The position numbers and the translations under genes were made by a program. From the NCBI RefSeq assembly GCF_019925205.1, contig NC_083568.1:24240393-24304392 (forward strand): a stretch of 64,000 nucleotides of DNA. The letters are read 5' to 3'. Positions 33,600 to 47,956 of this stretch are shown here, in pieces. The notes under the pieces were generated by a model, which saw only the letters and a program-made list of their open reading frames with translations, had not been told where the DNA came from and made no database searches. The stretch is from Metopolophium dirhodum (taxonomy: Eukaryota > Arthropoda > Insecta > Hemiptera > Aphididae). Positions within the stretch are counted from its first letter, which is position 1. Every line of letters starts with the position of its first letter.

Positions 33600-34864
33600 A
33601 CAAGTTAGTAACTGCTGCAGACTACCGTGCCACACTAGGCCCTACTGTTTTTTACTATTTGCAGCATTAATTATTCAACCATGAATAGTTTCTTCTCAAT
33701 GAGCCCGGGACTAGAAAGTAGAGGACATGAAAACTCGTAGTTTTCATCTTTATCTTATCAACTGTAGTGTGGTTTATTTTCAATACGCTTAGCATACTGG
33801 TAAACCAAACTTTTTCCACGCATAGACATTTAAGGAAAACAAATTACCAGACTACAGTGTTACTCACAACCTTACGAAAATGATTGACCTAAAATGTATG
33901 AATTTCTAATTAGTAATTACCACATTCTTAATATTTAATACTAAATATATAGGCAAATATATTCATAATTTAATGAATATTATATCATATTTAAATATTA
34001 TATAAGCTTTAAAATTATAAAAGATATAAAAAATCAAGGATTACAGAAAAATTAAATCTATACTTCAATTTAAAATAAATATTTAGTAAAAATTAACTTA
34101 TATAATATTTATATTACGAATGTGGACCTCTCCTTCTCCTTTTAAATTACTAAATAAAACTGAGCAAGAAGGTCTTAGGCTGAAGGTTGAATTAATTTTT
34201 GCTGAAAACATTGCATTTGATCATATCATTGTGTGTATAAAATGTATATGTAAATGTGAAAATTAAATGAAAATGAAAACTATTATTATTACTATTTAAT
34301 TACTATGATATTAATCATATTCAATAATCGAAATTACAGGCCTGTGATAACTTAAATATGATACGTATGTTTGTGATGTAATTTTTTCCAAATGTCTTGA
34401 AAATACTGCATGGATATTGAGGTCAACTCTCGTTGTAGATTCTGCTGGATCGTTCATCATATTAGGTATGTAAATTAAATGTGTCCATAAGGAAAGTTTT
34501 AAAATTTTCCGATTTCTTATCATTAAAATCGATGTCAACTCACCAAATTGTTATAATTTATAAATGCAGGCGTGACAAAAAATATATTACCTACGTACAA
34601 TTCCATACTTATATATATACATTATATACTTATAACATATATATTTTATTAATTATTATAACAACTATAAATGTATAATATACGTAGTGTAGTGATGTAT
34701 TATCAATAAATTATATTATCAATATACGCAATAGATATGTATAATCAATCTATCGCGGACCGTCACTACAAATTACCGCTCCCGCTTTTTATTTTTTGTT
34801 CAATCCTACCGATCGATTTAATAATGCCATAATATTTCAGAAAACTGATCTAAATTTGTTAGAA

Positions 34865-35035
34865 TGTCTATTTTAGATTGGTCAGTCCACATTTTAAGAT
34901 TTCTGATTTAACTTCTGAATAAATCCCGAATAATCAACGTTTGAAAATTCCGAAATTTCAAAATATTCAAGCTAAATTTTTAGAGGTTGGAGGGATGAAA
35001 TTGGGAAAATTGGACTGACCACTCTCAAGTAGACA
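34865..35035. repeat. small inverted-repeat element inside the unit
   Basis: The left end TGTCTATTTTAGATTGGTCA and the reversed right end TGTCTACTTGAGAGTGGTCA continue into CAGTCCA on both sides, giving ends of about 28 bp around a 115-bp interior. It is MITE-like; no clear target duplication. Units I1 and I2 have lost most of it. Confidence 0.65.
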
Positions 35036-35763
35036 TAATAAAGATTTCAAATCTGTTTCAAAAAGTATTATCGCATTACTAGATCGAACAGCATGATGGA
35101 ATAAAAATTGGATGTTTTGGCTAAAATAACTGTATAATATATTATATTATTATAAATATTATAGTATTTCGTCAGGTACATTTATTCCCTGTTAGCCCCG
35201 CATCGTGCCGTAAAAAACTTCGTTTCAATAATTGTATATAAATCTTAGTGCCATATTATTGGATAATTGGATATTTGGTATTGTTATTGTATATACATAT
35301 TATAAATATTTTATAATATGTGCGATGCACTTTAATACTGTTAAAGAATAAAGGGCTCAACCGATTAAATCATAAAAAATAAAAAATAAATATATCATGA
35401 ACAACATTTCCGGCAAAAATTTAATCAAACTACGTTATACTTAATAGTTAAAAAAAGTATTACTTTAATGGCAATACAAAAATTCATATCATTGGCTGAC
35501 CTACATACTATGTATACACAAATGTCTTAAAATGTGGCTCAAACTACAAATGTAAAATTTAACCAGCACTTACAAAATGCAATAGAGAATTAGTTAAATG
35601 TGCACAGGATTGAATTGTGGGGCCCCAATAAGGTATATAGTTATCAATTTAGTCGGAAGGAGTTACTGAAATATTCATCACAATATTATAATTATTAATT
35701 AATATTTTTTATTCTATTAATTTACTTTCGGCGACATAGGGCATTGGGTGGTTGAATAGTATT

Positions 35764-38700
35764 CTTTAAAACTTTTTGGAGGGTATGATCGGTTAGAAAC
35801 AAGTGTGTTGATGAAGTGAGAATTTGTCACTTGAACCGGGGTGGTCATCTATCTAGTAGTGGTAGTAGCACCGGCCGATGCTTGACTTCAGATCACGTTT
35901 TGTGAATCAAGCCTTACCATCAGGCAACCAAATAATATATTATCATTATTACTCAAATATGTCGTAATGGATTAAAATCGGGGATAGCATTTGAAAACAA
36001 AATAATTTTTCTTTATTTTGAATCAAAACGTTATTTAACCTTAGTGGTTATCATTGTTTAGAATTAAATCGTCTTGATTTTTTTATATTTTTTATGGGCG
36101 TTATATCTGTATTGGTTGTCTGCGTCATATTAATGCAGAACTTTGAACATTTTACGCGATTTGGTCTTTTACACTCTACAGTTGTGTTCGTATGGGTTAA
36201 TATAATATGTAGAGACATTTTTTTGGTGTGAGAGTTTTGAGTTTTTTTTTATTGATCATGATGCCCAGCCATTAGCTATTTGTTTTTGTTTGTAGGGGAG
36301 GAATTGTAGGCCGGTAACCACGTGTGTTTTAGTTTGGCAGAATTTTCCAGTGGGCGCCCGAAGGTATCTGCCATGCCCGGGTGCGAGATGGCGGCACTTC
36401 TCTCGGGACACCAGTATTAGTCCGAAGAAAAATGCAGCCCGCGAACGGGTTCGAACCTGCGCTGGTGTACGTCGCAACGACGCCTTAATCCTCTCATTCA
36501 CTCCGTGTCCCTTACAATGTATTATATATGTATTATATTACTTACTGTTTTTAATTATTTTATTTTTGAACCACGGCAACATATGTTAAAGGGAAAAGGT
36601 TATTAGGTGCCCTAGTTTAACTATAGGGGGGGGAGGGTACTGTTGGTTCGGAACACGAGTATATGGGGCAAGGATTCGATTCTAAACACCTGAGTGGTCG
36701 CCCATCGGGGAACTATAGTGACGCCGTCCGATGATTGACCTCAGCACAAGTTAGTAACTGCTGCAGACTACCGTGCCACACTAGGCCCTACTGTTTTTTA
36801 CTATTTGCAGCATTAATTATTCAACCATGAATAGTTTCTTCTCAATGAGCCCGGGACTAGAAAGTAGAGGACATGAAAACTCGTAGTTTTCATCTTTATC
36901 TTATCAACTGTAGTGTGGTTTATTTTCAATACGCTTAGCATACTGGTAAACCAAACTTTTTCCACGCATAGACATTTAAGGAAAACAAATTACCAGACTA
37001 CAGTGTTACTCACAACCTTACGAAAATGATTGACCTAAAATGTATGAATTTCTAATTAGTAATTACCACATTCTTAATATTTAATACTAAATATATAGGC
37101 AAATATATTCATAATTTAATGAATATTATATCATATTTAAATATTATATAAGCTTTAAAATTATAAAAGATATAAAAAATCAAGGATTACAGAAAAATTA
37201 AATCTATACTTCAATTTAAAATAAATATTTAGTAAAAATTAACTTATATAATATTTATATTACGAATGTGGACCTCTCCTTCTCCTTTTAAATTACTAAA
37301 TAAAACTGAGCAAGAAGGTCTTAGGCTGAAGGTTGAATTAATTTTTGCTGAAAACATTGCATTTGATCATATCATTGTGTGTATAAAATGTATATGTAAA
37401 TGTGAAAATTAAATGAAAATGAAAACTATTATTATTACTATTTAATTACTATGATATTAATCATATTCAATAATCGAAATTACAGGCCTGTGATAACTTA
37501 AATATGATACGTATGTTTGTGATGTAATTTTTTCCAAATGTCTTGAAAATACTGCATGGATATTGAGGTCAACTCTCGTTGTAGATTCTGCTGGATCGTT
37601 CATCATATTAGGTATGTAAATTAAATGTGTCCATAAGGAAAGTTTTAAAATTTTCCGATTTCTTATCATTAAAATCGATGTCAACTCACCAAATTGTTAT
37701 AATTTATAAATGCAGGCGTGACAAAAAATATATTACCTACGTACAATTCCATACTTATATATATACATTATATACTTATAACATATTTATTTTATTAATT
37801 ATTATAACAACTATAAATGTATAATATACGTAGTGTAGTGATGTATTATCAATAAATTATATTATCAATATACGCAATAGATATGTATAATCAATCTATC
37901 GCGGACCGTCACTACAAATTACCGCTCCCGCTTTTTATTTTTTGTTCAATCCTACCGATCGATTTAATAATGCCATAATATTTCAGAAAACTGATCTAAA
38001 TTTGTTAGAATGTCTATTTTAGATTGGTCAGTCCACATTTTAAGATTTCTGATTTAACTTCTGAATAAATCCCGAATAATCAACGTTTGAAAATTCCGAA
38101 ATTTCAAAATATTCAAGCTAAATTTTTAGAGGTTGGAGGGATGAAATTGGGAAAATTGGACTGACCACTCTCAAGTAGACATAATAAAGATTTCAAATCT
38201 GTTTCAAAAAGTATTATCGCATTACTAGATCGAACAGCATGATGGAATAAAAATTGGATGTTTTGGCTAAAATAACTGTATAATATATTATATTATTATA
38301 AATATTATAGTATTTCGTCAGGTACATTTATTCCCTGTTAGCCCCGCATCGTGCCGTAAAAAACTTCGTTTCAATAATTGTATATAAATCTTAGTGCCAT
38401 ATTATTGGATAATTGGATATTTGGTATTGTTATTGTATATACATATTATAAATATTTTATAATATGTGCGATGCACTTTAATACTGTTAAAGAATAAAGG
38501 GCTCAACCGATTAAATCATAAAAAATAAAAAATAAATATATCATGAACAACATTTCCGGCAAAAATTTAATCAAACTACGTTATACTTAATAGTTAAAAA
38601 AAGTATTACTTTAATGGCAATACAAAAATTCATATCATTGGCTGACCTACATACTATGTATACACAAATGTCTTAAAATGTGGCTCAAACTACAAATGTA

Positions 38701-38909
38701 AAATTTAACCAGCACTTACAAAATGCAATAGAGAATTAGTTAAATGTGCACAGGATTGAATTGTGGGGCCCCAATAAGGTATATAGTTATCAATTTAGTC
38801 GGAAGGAGTTACTGAAATATTCATCACAATATTATAATTATTAATTAATATTTTTTATTCTATTAATTTACTTTCGGCGACATAGGGCATTGGGTGGTTG
38901 AATAGTATT
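35764..38909 (+). repeat. macrosatellite unit D2 (3146 bp)
   Basis: Nearly identical to D1 over its full length, with the same RNA-like segments (35828-35896, head 36433-36510, 36682-36745). Confidence 0.93.
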
Positions 38910-40468
38910 CTTTAAAACTTTTTGGAGGGTATGATCGGTTAGAAACAAGTGTGTTGATGAAGTGAGAATTTGTCACTTGAACCGGGGTGGTCATTTATCT
39001 AGTAGTGGTAGTAGCACCGGCCGATGCTTGACTTCAGATCACGTTTTGTGAATCAAGCCTTACCATCAGGCAACCAAATAATATATTATCATTATTACTC
39101 AAATATGTCGTAATGGATTAAAATCGGGGATAGCATTTGAAAACAAAATAATTTTTCTTTATTTTGAATCAAAACGTTATTTAACCTTAGTGGTTATCAT
39201 TGTTTAGAATTAAATCGTCTTGATTTTTTTATATTTTTTATGGGCGTTATATCTGTATTGGTTGTCTGCGTCATATTAATGCAGAACTTTGAACATTTTA
39301 CGCGATTTGGTCTTTTACACTCTACAGTTGTGTTCGTATGGGTTAATATAATATGTAGAGACATTTTTTTGGTGTGAGAGTTTTGAGTTTTTTTTTATTG
39401 ATCATGATGCCCAGCCATTAGCTATTTGTTTTTGTTTGTAGGGGAGGAATTGTAGGCCGGTAACCACGTGTGTTTTAGTTTGGCAGAATTTTCCAGTGGG
39501 CGCCCGAAGGTATCTGCCATGCCCGGGTGCGAGATGGCGGCACTTCTCTCGGGACACCAGTATTAGTCCGAAGAAAAATGCAGCCCGCGAACGGGTTCGA
39601 ACCTGCGCTGGTGTACGTCGCAACGACGCCTTAATCCTCTCATTCACTCCGTGTCCCTTACAATGTATTATATATGTATTATATTACTTACTGTTTTTAA
39701 TTATTTTATTTTTGAACCACGGCAACATATGTTAAAGGGAAAAGGTTATTAGGTGCCCTAGTTTAACTATAGGGGGGGAGGGTACTGTTGGTTCGGAACA
39801 CGAGTATATGGGGCAAGGATTCGATTCTAAACACCTGAGTGGTCGCCCATCGGGGAACTATAGTGACGCCGTCCGATGATTGACCTCAGCACAAGTTAGT
39901 AACTGCTGCAGACTACCGTGCCACACTAGGCCCTACTGTTTTTTACTATTTGCAGCATTAATTATTCAACCATGAATAGTTTCTTCTCAATGAGCCCGGG
40001 ACTAGAAAGTAGAGGACATGAAAACTCGTAGTTTTCATCTTTATCTTATCAACTGTAGTGTGGTTTATTTTCAATACGCTTAGCATACTGGTAAACCAAA
40101 CTTTTTCCACGCATAGACATTTAAGGAAAACAAATTACCAGACTACAGTGTTACTCACAACCTTACGAAAATGATTGACCTAAAATGTATGAATTTCTAA
40201 TTAGTAATTACCACATTCTTAATATTTAATACTAAATATATAGGCAAATATATTCATAATTTAATGAATATTATATCATATTTAAATATTATATAAGCTT
40301 TAAAATTATAAAAGATATAAAAAATCAAGGATTACAGAAAAATTAAATCTATACTTCAATTTAAAATAAATATTTAGTAAAAATTAACTTATATAATATT
40401 TATATTACGAATGTGGACCTCTCCTTCTCCTTTTAAATTACTAAATAAAACTGAGCAAGAAGGTCTTA
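38910..40468 (+). repeat. macrosatellite unit D3, truncated at the inversion
   Basis: Follows D1 and D2 for 1559 bases, with one G fewer in a G-run near 39771, then stops after CAAGAAGGTCTTA. The next base begins inverted sequence from a different part of the unit. RNA-like segments are at 38974-39042, 39579-39656 and 39827-39890. Confidence 0.92.
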
Positions 40469-42397
40469 CAATACCAAATATCCAATTATCCAAAAATATG
40501 GCACTAAGATTTATATACAATTATTGAAACGAGGTTTTTTACGGCACGATGCGGGGCTAACAGGGAATAAATGTACCTGACGAAATACTATAATATTTAT
40601 AATAATATAATATATTATACAGTTATTTTAGCCAAAACATCCAATTTTTATTCCATCATGCTGTTCGATCTAGTAATGCGATAATACTTTTTGAAACAGA
40701 TTTGAAATCTTTATTATGTCTACTTGAGATTAATAGTTTTCATTTTCATTTAATTTTCACATTCACATATACATTTTATACACACAATGATATGTTCAAA
40801 TGCAATGTTTTCAGCAAAAATTAATTCAACCTTCAGCCTAAGACCTTCTTGCTCAGTTTTATTTAGTAATTTAAAAGGAGAAGGAGAGGTCCACATTCGT
40901 AATATAATAATTATATAAGTTAATTTTTACTAAATATTTATTTTAAATTGAAGTATAGATTTAATTTTTCTGTAATCCTTGATTTTTTATATCTTTTATA
41001 ATTTTAAAGCTTATATAATATTTAAATATGATATAATATTCATTAAATTATGAATATATTTGCCTATATATTTAGTATTAAATATTAAGAATGTGGTAAT
41101 TACTAATTAGAAATTCATACATTTTAGGTCAATCATTTTCGTAAGGTTGTGAGTAACACTGTAGTCTGGTAATTTGTTTTCCTTAAATGTCTATGCGTGG
41201 AAAAAGTTTGGTTTACCAGTATGCTAAGCGTATTGAAAATAAACCACACTACAGTTGATAAGATAAAGATGAAAACTACGAGTTTTCATGTCCTCTACTT
41301 TCTAGTCCCGGGCTCATTGAGAAGAAACTATTCATGGTTGAATAATTAATGCTGCAAATAGTAAAAAACAGTAGGGCCTAGTGTGGCACGGTAGTCTGCA
41401 GCAGTTACTAACTTGTGCTGAGGTCAATCATCGGACGGCGTCACTATAGTTCCCCGATGGGCGACCACTCAGGTGTTTAGAATCGAATCCTTGCCCCATA
41501 TACTCGTGTTCCGAACCAACAGTACCCTCCCCCCCTATAGTTAAACTAGGGCACCTAATAACCTTTTCCCTTTAACATATGTTGCCGTGGTTCAAAAATA
41601 AAATAATTAAAAACAGTAAGTAATATAATACATATATAATACATTGTAAGGGACACGGAGTGAATGAGAGGATTAAGGCGTCGTTGCGACGTACACCAGC
41701 GCAGGTTCGAACCCGTTCGCGGGCTGCATTTTTCTTCGGACTAATACTGGTGTCCCGAGAGAAGTGCCGCCATCTCGCACCCGGGCATGGCAGATACCTT
41801 CGGGCGCCCACTGGAAAATTCTGCCAAACTAAAACACACGTGGTTACCGGCCTACAATTCCTCCCCTACAAACAAAAACAAATAGCTAATGGCTGGGCAT
41901 CATGATCAATAAAAAAAAACTCAAAACTCTCACACCAAAAAAATGTCTCTACATATTATATTAACCCATACGAACACAACTGTAGAGTGTAAAAGACCAA
42001 ATCGCGTAAAATGTTCAAAGTTCTGCATTAATATGACGCAGACAACCAATACAGATATAACGCCCATAAAAAATATAAAAAAATCAAGACGATTTAATTC
42101 TAAACAATGATAACCACTAAGGTTAAATAACGTTTTGATTCAAAATAAAGAAAAATTATTTTGTTTTCAAATGCTATCCCCGATTTTAATCCATTACGAC
42201 ATATTTGAGTAATAATGATAATATATTATTTGGTTGCCTGATGGTAAGGCTTGATTCACAAAACGTGATCTGAAGTCAAGCATCGGCCGGTGCTACTACC
42301 ACTACTAGATAGATGACCACCCCGGTTCAAGTGACAAATTCTCACTTCATCAACACACTTGTTTCTAACCGATCATACCCTCCAAAAAGTTTTAAAG
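40469..42397 (-). repeat. macrosatellite unit I1, inverted, with 737-bp deletion
   Basis: Starts within the unit (equivalent of D1 position 35284) and runs backwards to the unit start. Sequence equivalent to about 34291-35022 is missing at 40730 (CTTGAGATTAATAG). RNA-like segments, now on the plus strand: 41417-41480, 41650-41728, 42265-42333. Confidence 0.9.
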
Positions 42398-44806
42398 AAT
42401 ACTATTCAACCACCCAATGCCCTATGTCGCCGAAAGTAAATTAATAGAATAAAAAATATTAATTAATAATTATAATATTGTGATGAATATTTCAGTAACT
42501 CCTTCCGACTAAATTGATAACTATATACCTTATTGGGGCCCCACAATTCAATCCTGTGCACATTTAACTAATTCTCTATTGCATTTTGTAAGTGCTGGTT
42601 AAATTTTACATTTGTAGTTTGAGCCACATTTTAAGACATTTGTGTATACATAGTATGTAGGTCAGCCAATGATATGAATTTTTGTATTGCCATTAAAGTA
42701 ATACTTTTTTTAACTATTAAGTATAACGTAGTTTGATTAAATTTTTGCCGGAAATGTTGTTCATGATATATTTATTTTTTATTTTTTATGATTTAATCGG
42801 TTGAGCCCTTTATTCTTTAACAGTATTAAAGTGCATCGCACATATTATAAAATATTTATAATATGTATATACAATAACAATACCAAATATCCAATTATCC
42901 AATAATATGGCACTAAGATTTATATACAATTATTGAAACGAAGTTTTTTACGGCACGATGCGGGGCTAACAGGGAATAAATGTACCTGACGAAATACTAT
43001 AATATTTATAATAATATAATATATTATACAGTTATTTTAGCCAAAACATCCAATTTTTATTCCATCATGCTGTTCGATCTAGTAATGCGATAATACTTTT
43101 TGAAACAGATTTGAAATCTTTATTATGTCTACTTGAGATTAATAGTTTTCATTTTCATTTAATTTTCACATTCACATATACATTTTATACACACAATGAT
43201 ATGTTCAAATGCAATGTTTTCAGCAAAAATTAATTCAACCTTCAGCCTAAGACCTTCTTGCTCAGTTTTATTTAGTAATTTAAAAGGAGAAGGAGAGGTC
43301 CACATTCGTAATATAAATATTATATAAGTTAATTTTTACTAAATATTTATTTTAAATTGAAGTATAGATTTAATTTTTCTGTAATCCTTGATTTTTTATA
43401 TCTTTTATAATTTTAAAGCTTATATAATATTTAAATATGATATAATATTCATTAAATTATGAATATATTTGCCTATATATTTAGTATTAAATATTAAGAA
43501 TGTGGTAATTACTAATTAGAAATTCATACATTTTAGGTCAATCATTTTCGTAAGGTTGTGAGTAACACTGTAGTCTGGTAATTTGTTTTCCTTAAATGTC
43601 TATGCGTGGAAAAAGTTTGGTTTACCAGTATGCTAAGCGTATTGAAAATAAACCACACTACAGTTGATAAGATAAAGATGAAAACTACGAGTTTTCATGT
43701 CCTCTACTTTCTAGTCCCGGGCTCATTGAGAAGAAACTATTCATGGTTGAATAATTAATGCTGCAAATAGTAAAAAACAGTAGGGCCTAGTGTGGCACGG
43801 TAGTCTGCAGCAGTTACTAACTTGTGCTGAGGTCAATCATCGGACGGCGTCACTATAGTTCCCCGATGGGCGACCACTCAGGTGTTTAGAATCGAATCCT
43901 TGCCCCATATACTCGTGTTCCGAACCAACAGTACCCTCCCCCCCTATAGTTAAACTAGGGCACCTAATAACCTTTTCCCTTTAACATATGTTGCCGTGGT
44001 TCAAAAATAAAATAATTAAAAACAGTAAGTAATATAATACATATATAATACATTGTAAGGGACACGGAGTGAATGAGAGGATTAAGGCGTCGTTGCGACG
44101 TACACCAGCGCAGGTTCGAACCCGTTCGCGGGCTGCATTTTTCTTCGGACTAATACTGGTGTCCCGAGAGAAGTGCCGCCATCTCGCACCCGGGCATGGC
44201 AGATACCTTCGGGCGCCCACTGGAAAATTCTGCCAAACTAAAACACACGTGGTTACCGGCCTACAATTCCTCCCCTACAAACAAAAACAAATAGCTAATG
44301 GCTGGGCATCATGATCAATAAAAAAAAACTCAAAACTCTCACACCAAAAAAATGTCTCTACATATTATATTAACCCATACGAACACAACTGTAGAGTGTA
44401 AAAGACCAAATCGCGTAAAATGTTCAAAGTTCTGCATTAATATGACGCAGACAACCAATACAGATATAACGCCCATAAAAAATATAAAAAAATCAAGACG
44501 ATTTAATTCTAAACAATGATAACCACTAAGGTTAAATAACGTTTTGATTCAAAATAAAGAAAAATTATTTTGTTTTCAAATGCTATCCCCGATTTTAATC
44601 CATTACGACATATTTGAGTAATAATGATAATATATTATTTGGTTGCCTGATGGTAAGGCTTGATTCACAAAACGTGATCTGAAGTCAAGCATCGGCCGGT
44701 GCTACTACCACTACTAGATAGATGACCACCCCGGTTCAAGTGACAAATTCTCACTTCATCAACACACTTGTTTCTAACCGATCATACCCTCCAAAAAGTT
44801 TTAAAG
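42398..44806 (-). repeat. macrosatellite unit I2, inverted, 2409 bp
   Basis: A whole unit with the same 737-bp deletion as I1, so I1 and I2 share ancestry. RNA-like segments: 43826-43889, 44059-44137, 44674-44742. Confidence 0.92.
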
Positions 44807-47800
44807 AATACTATTCAACCACCCAATGCCCTATGTCGCCGAAAGTAAATTAATAGAATAAAAAATATTAATTAATAATTATAATATTGTGATGAATATT
44901 TCAGTAACTCCTTCCGACTAAATTGATAACTATATACCTTATTGGGGCCCCACAATTCAATCCTGTGCACATTTAACTAATTCTCTATTGCATTTTGTAA
45001 GTGCTGGTTAAATTTTACATTTGTAGTTTGAGCCACATTTTAAGACATTTGTGTATACATAGTATGTAGGTCAGCCAATGATATGAATTTTTGTATTGCC
45101 ATTAAAGTAATACTTTTTTTAACTATTAAGTATAACGTTAGTTTGATTAAATTTTTGCCGGAAATGTTGTTCATGATATATTTATTTTTTATTTTTTATG
45201 ATTTAATCGGTTGAGCCCTTTATTCTTTAACAGTATTAAAGTGCATCGCACATATTATAAAATATTTATAATATGTATATACAATAACAATACCAAATAT
45301 CCAATTATCCAATAATATGGCACTAAGATTTATATACAATTATTGAAACGAAGTTTTTTACGGCACGATGCGGGGCTAACAGGGAATAAATGTACCTGAC
45401 GAAATACTATAATATTTATAATAATATAATATATTATACAGTTATTTTAGCCAAAACATCCAATTTTTATTCCATCATGCTGTTCGATCTAGTAATGCGA
45501 TAATACTTTTTGAAACAGATTTGGAATCTTTATTATGTCTACTTGAGAGTGGTCAGTCCAATTTTCCCAATTTCATCCCTCCAACCTCTAAAAATTTAGC
45601 TTGAATATTTTGAAATTTCGGAATTTTCAAACGTTGATTATTCGGGATTTATTCAGAAGTTAAATCAGAAATCTTAAAATGTGGACTGACCAATCTAAAA
45701 TAGACATTCTAACAAATTTAGATCAGTTTTCTGAAATATTATGGCATTATTAAATCGATCGGTAGGATTGAACAAAAAATAAAAAGCGGGAGCGGTAATT
45801 TGTAGTGACGGTCCGCGATAGATTGATTATACATATCTATTGCGTATATTGATAATATAATTTATTGATAATACATCACTACACTACGTATATTATACAT
45901 TTATAGTTGTTATAATAATTAATAAAATATATATGTTATAAGTATATAATGTATATATATAAGTATGGAATTGTACGTAGGTAATATATTTTTTGTCACG
46001 CCTGCATTTATAAATTATAACAATTTGGTGAGTTGACATCGATTTTAATGATAAGAAATCGGAAAATTTTAAAACTTTCCTTATGGACACATTTAATTTA
46101 CATACCTAATATGATGAACGATCCAGCAGAATCTACAACGAGAGTTGACCTCAATATCCATGCAGTATTTTCAAGACATTTGGAAAAAATTACATCACAA
46201 ACATACGTATCATATTTAAGTTATCACAGGCCTGTAATTTCGATTATTGAATATGATTAATATCATAGTAATTAAATAGTAATAATAATAGTTTTCATTT
46301 TCATTTAATTTTCACATTTACATATACATTTTATACACACAATGATATGATCAAATGCAATGTTTTCAGCAAAAATTAATTCAACCTTCAGCCTAAGACC
46401 TTCTTGCTCAGTTTTATTTAGTAATTTAAAAGGAGAAGGAGAGGTCCACATTCGTAATATAAATATTATATAAGTTAATTTTTACTAAATATTTATTTTA
46501 AATTGAAGTATAGATTTAATTTTTCTGTAATCCTTGATTTTTTATATCTTTTATAATTTTAAAGCTTATATAATATTTAAATATGATATAATATTCATTA
46601 AATTATGAATATATTTGCCTATATATTTAGTATTAAATATTAAGAATGTGGTAATTACTAATTAGAAATTCATACATTTTAGGTCAATCATTTTCGTAAG
46701 GTTGTGAGTAACACTGTAGTCTGGTAATTTGTTTTCCTTAAATGTCTATGCGTGGAAAAAGTTTGGTTTACCAGTATGCTAAGCGTATTGAAAATAAACC
46801 ACACTACAGTTGATAAGATAAAGATGAAAACTACGAGTTTTCATGTCCTCTACTTTCTAGTCCCGGGCTCATTGAGAAGAAACTATTCATGGTTGAATAA
46901 TTAATGCTGCAAATAGTAAAAAACAGTAGGGCCTAGTGTGGCACGGTAGTCTGCAGCAGTTACTAACTTGTGCTGAGGTCAATCATCGGACGGCGTCACT
47001 ATAGTTCCCCGATGGGCGACCACTCAGGTGTTTAGAATCGAATCCTTGCCCCATATACTCGTGTTCCGAACCAACAGTACCCTCCCCCCCTATAGTTAAA
47101 CTAGGGCACCTAATAACCTTTTCCCTTTAACATATGTTGCCGTGGTTCAAAAATAAAATAATTAAAAACAGTAAGTAATATAATACATATATAATACATT
47201 GTAAGGGACACGGAGTGAATGAGAGGATTAAGGCGTCGTTGCGACGTACACCAGCGCAGGTTCGAACCCGTTCGCGGGCTGCATTTTTCTTCGGACTAAT
47301 ACTGGTGTCCCGAGAGAAGTGCCGCCATCTCGCACCCGGGCATGGCAGATACCTTCGGGCGCCCACTGGAAAATTCTGCCAAACTAAAACACACGTGGTT
47401 ACCGGCCTACAATTCCTCCCCTACAAACAAAAACAAATAGCTAATGGCTGGGCATCATGATCAATAAAAAAAAACTCAAAACTCAAAACTCTCACACCAA
47501 AAAAATGTCTCTACATATTATATTAACCCATACGAACACAACTGTAGAGTGTAAAAGACCAAATCGCGTAAAATGTTCAAAGTTCTGCATTAATATGACG
47601 CAGACAACCAATACAGATATAACGCCCATAAAAAATATAAAAAAATCAAGACGATTTAATTCTAAACAATGATAACCACTAAGGTTAAATAACGTTTTGA
47701 TTCAAAATAAAGAAAAATTATTTTGTTTTCAAATGCTATCCCCGATTTTAATCCATTACGACATATTTGAGTAATAATAATATATTATTTGGTTGCCTGA

Positions 47801-47956
47801 TGGTAAGGCTTGATTCACAAAACGTGATCTGAAGTCAAGCATCGGCCGGTGCTACTACCACTACTAGATAGATGACCACTCCGGTTCAAGTGACAAATTC
47901 TCACTTCATCAACACACTTGTTTCTAACCGATCATATCCTCCCAAAAGTTTTAAAG
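44807..47956 (-). repeat. macrosatellite unit I3, inverted, full length
   Basis: 3150 bp without the 737-bp deletion. It carries a 7-bp duplication (ACTCAAA) near 47470 and a 3-bp loss near 47780, plus CCACTCCGG for CCACCCCGG; I4 shares these. RNA-like segments: 46972-47035, 47205-47283, 47824-47892. Confidence 0.92.

Larger units (their letters stand above)
32618..35763 (+). repeat. macrosatellite unit D1 (3146 bp)
   Basis: The first unit; it begins CTTTAAAACTTTTTGGAGGG. On its minus strand it has 5S-like segment 1 (32682-32750), the tRNA-like SINE (33096-33364) and 5S-like segment 2 (33536-33599). A small inverted-repeat element lies at 34865-35035. Confidence 0.92.

Noticed and set aside
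34311..34678. Recurring frames of 65 and 75 codons in the unit
   Set aside because: AT-rich, overlapping on both strands, no conserved protein pattern, and deleted from units I1 and I2.
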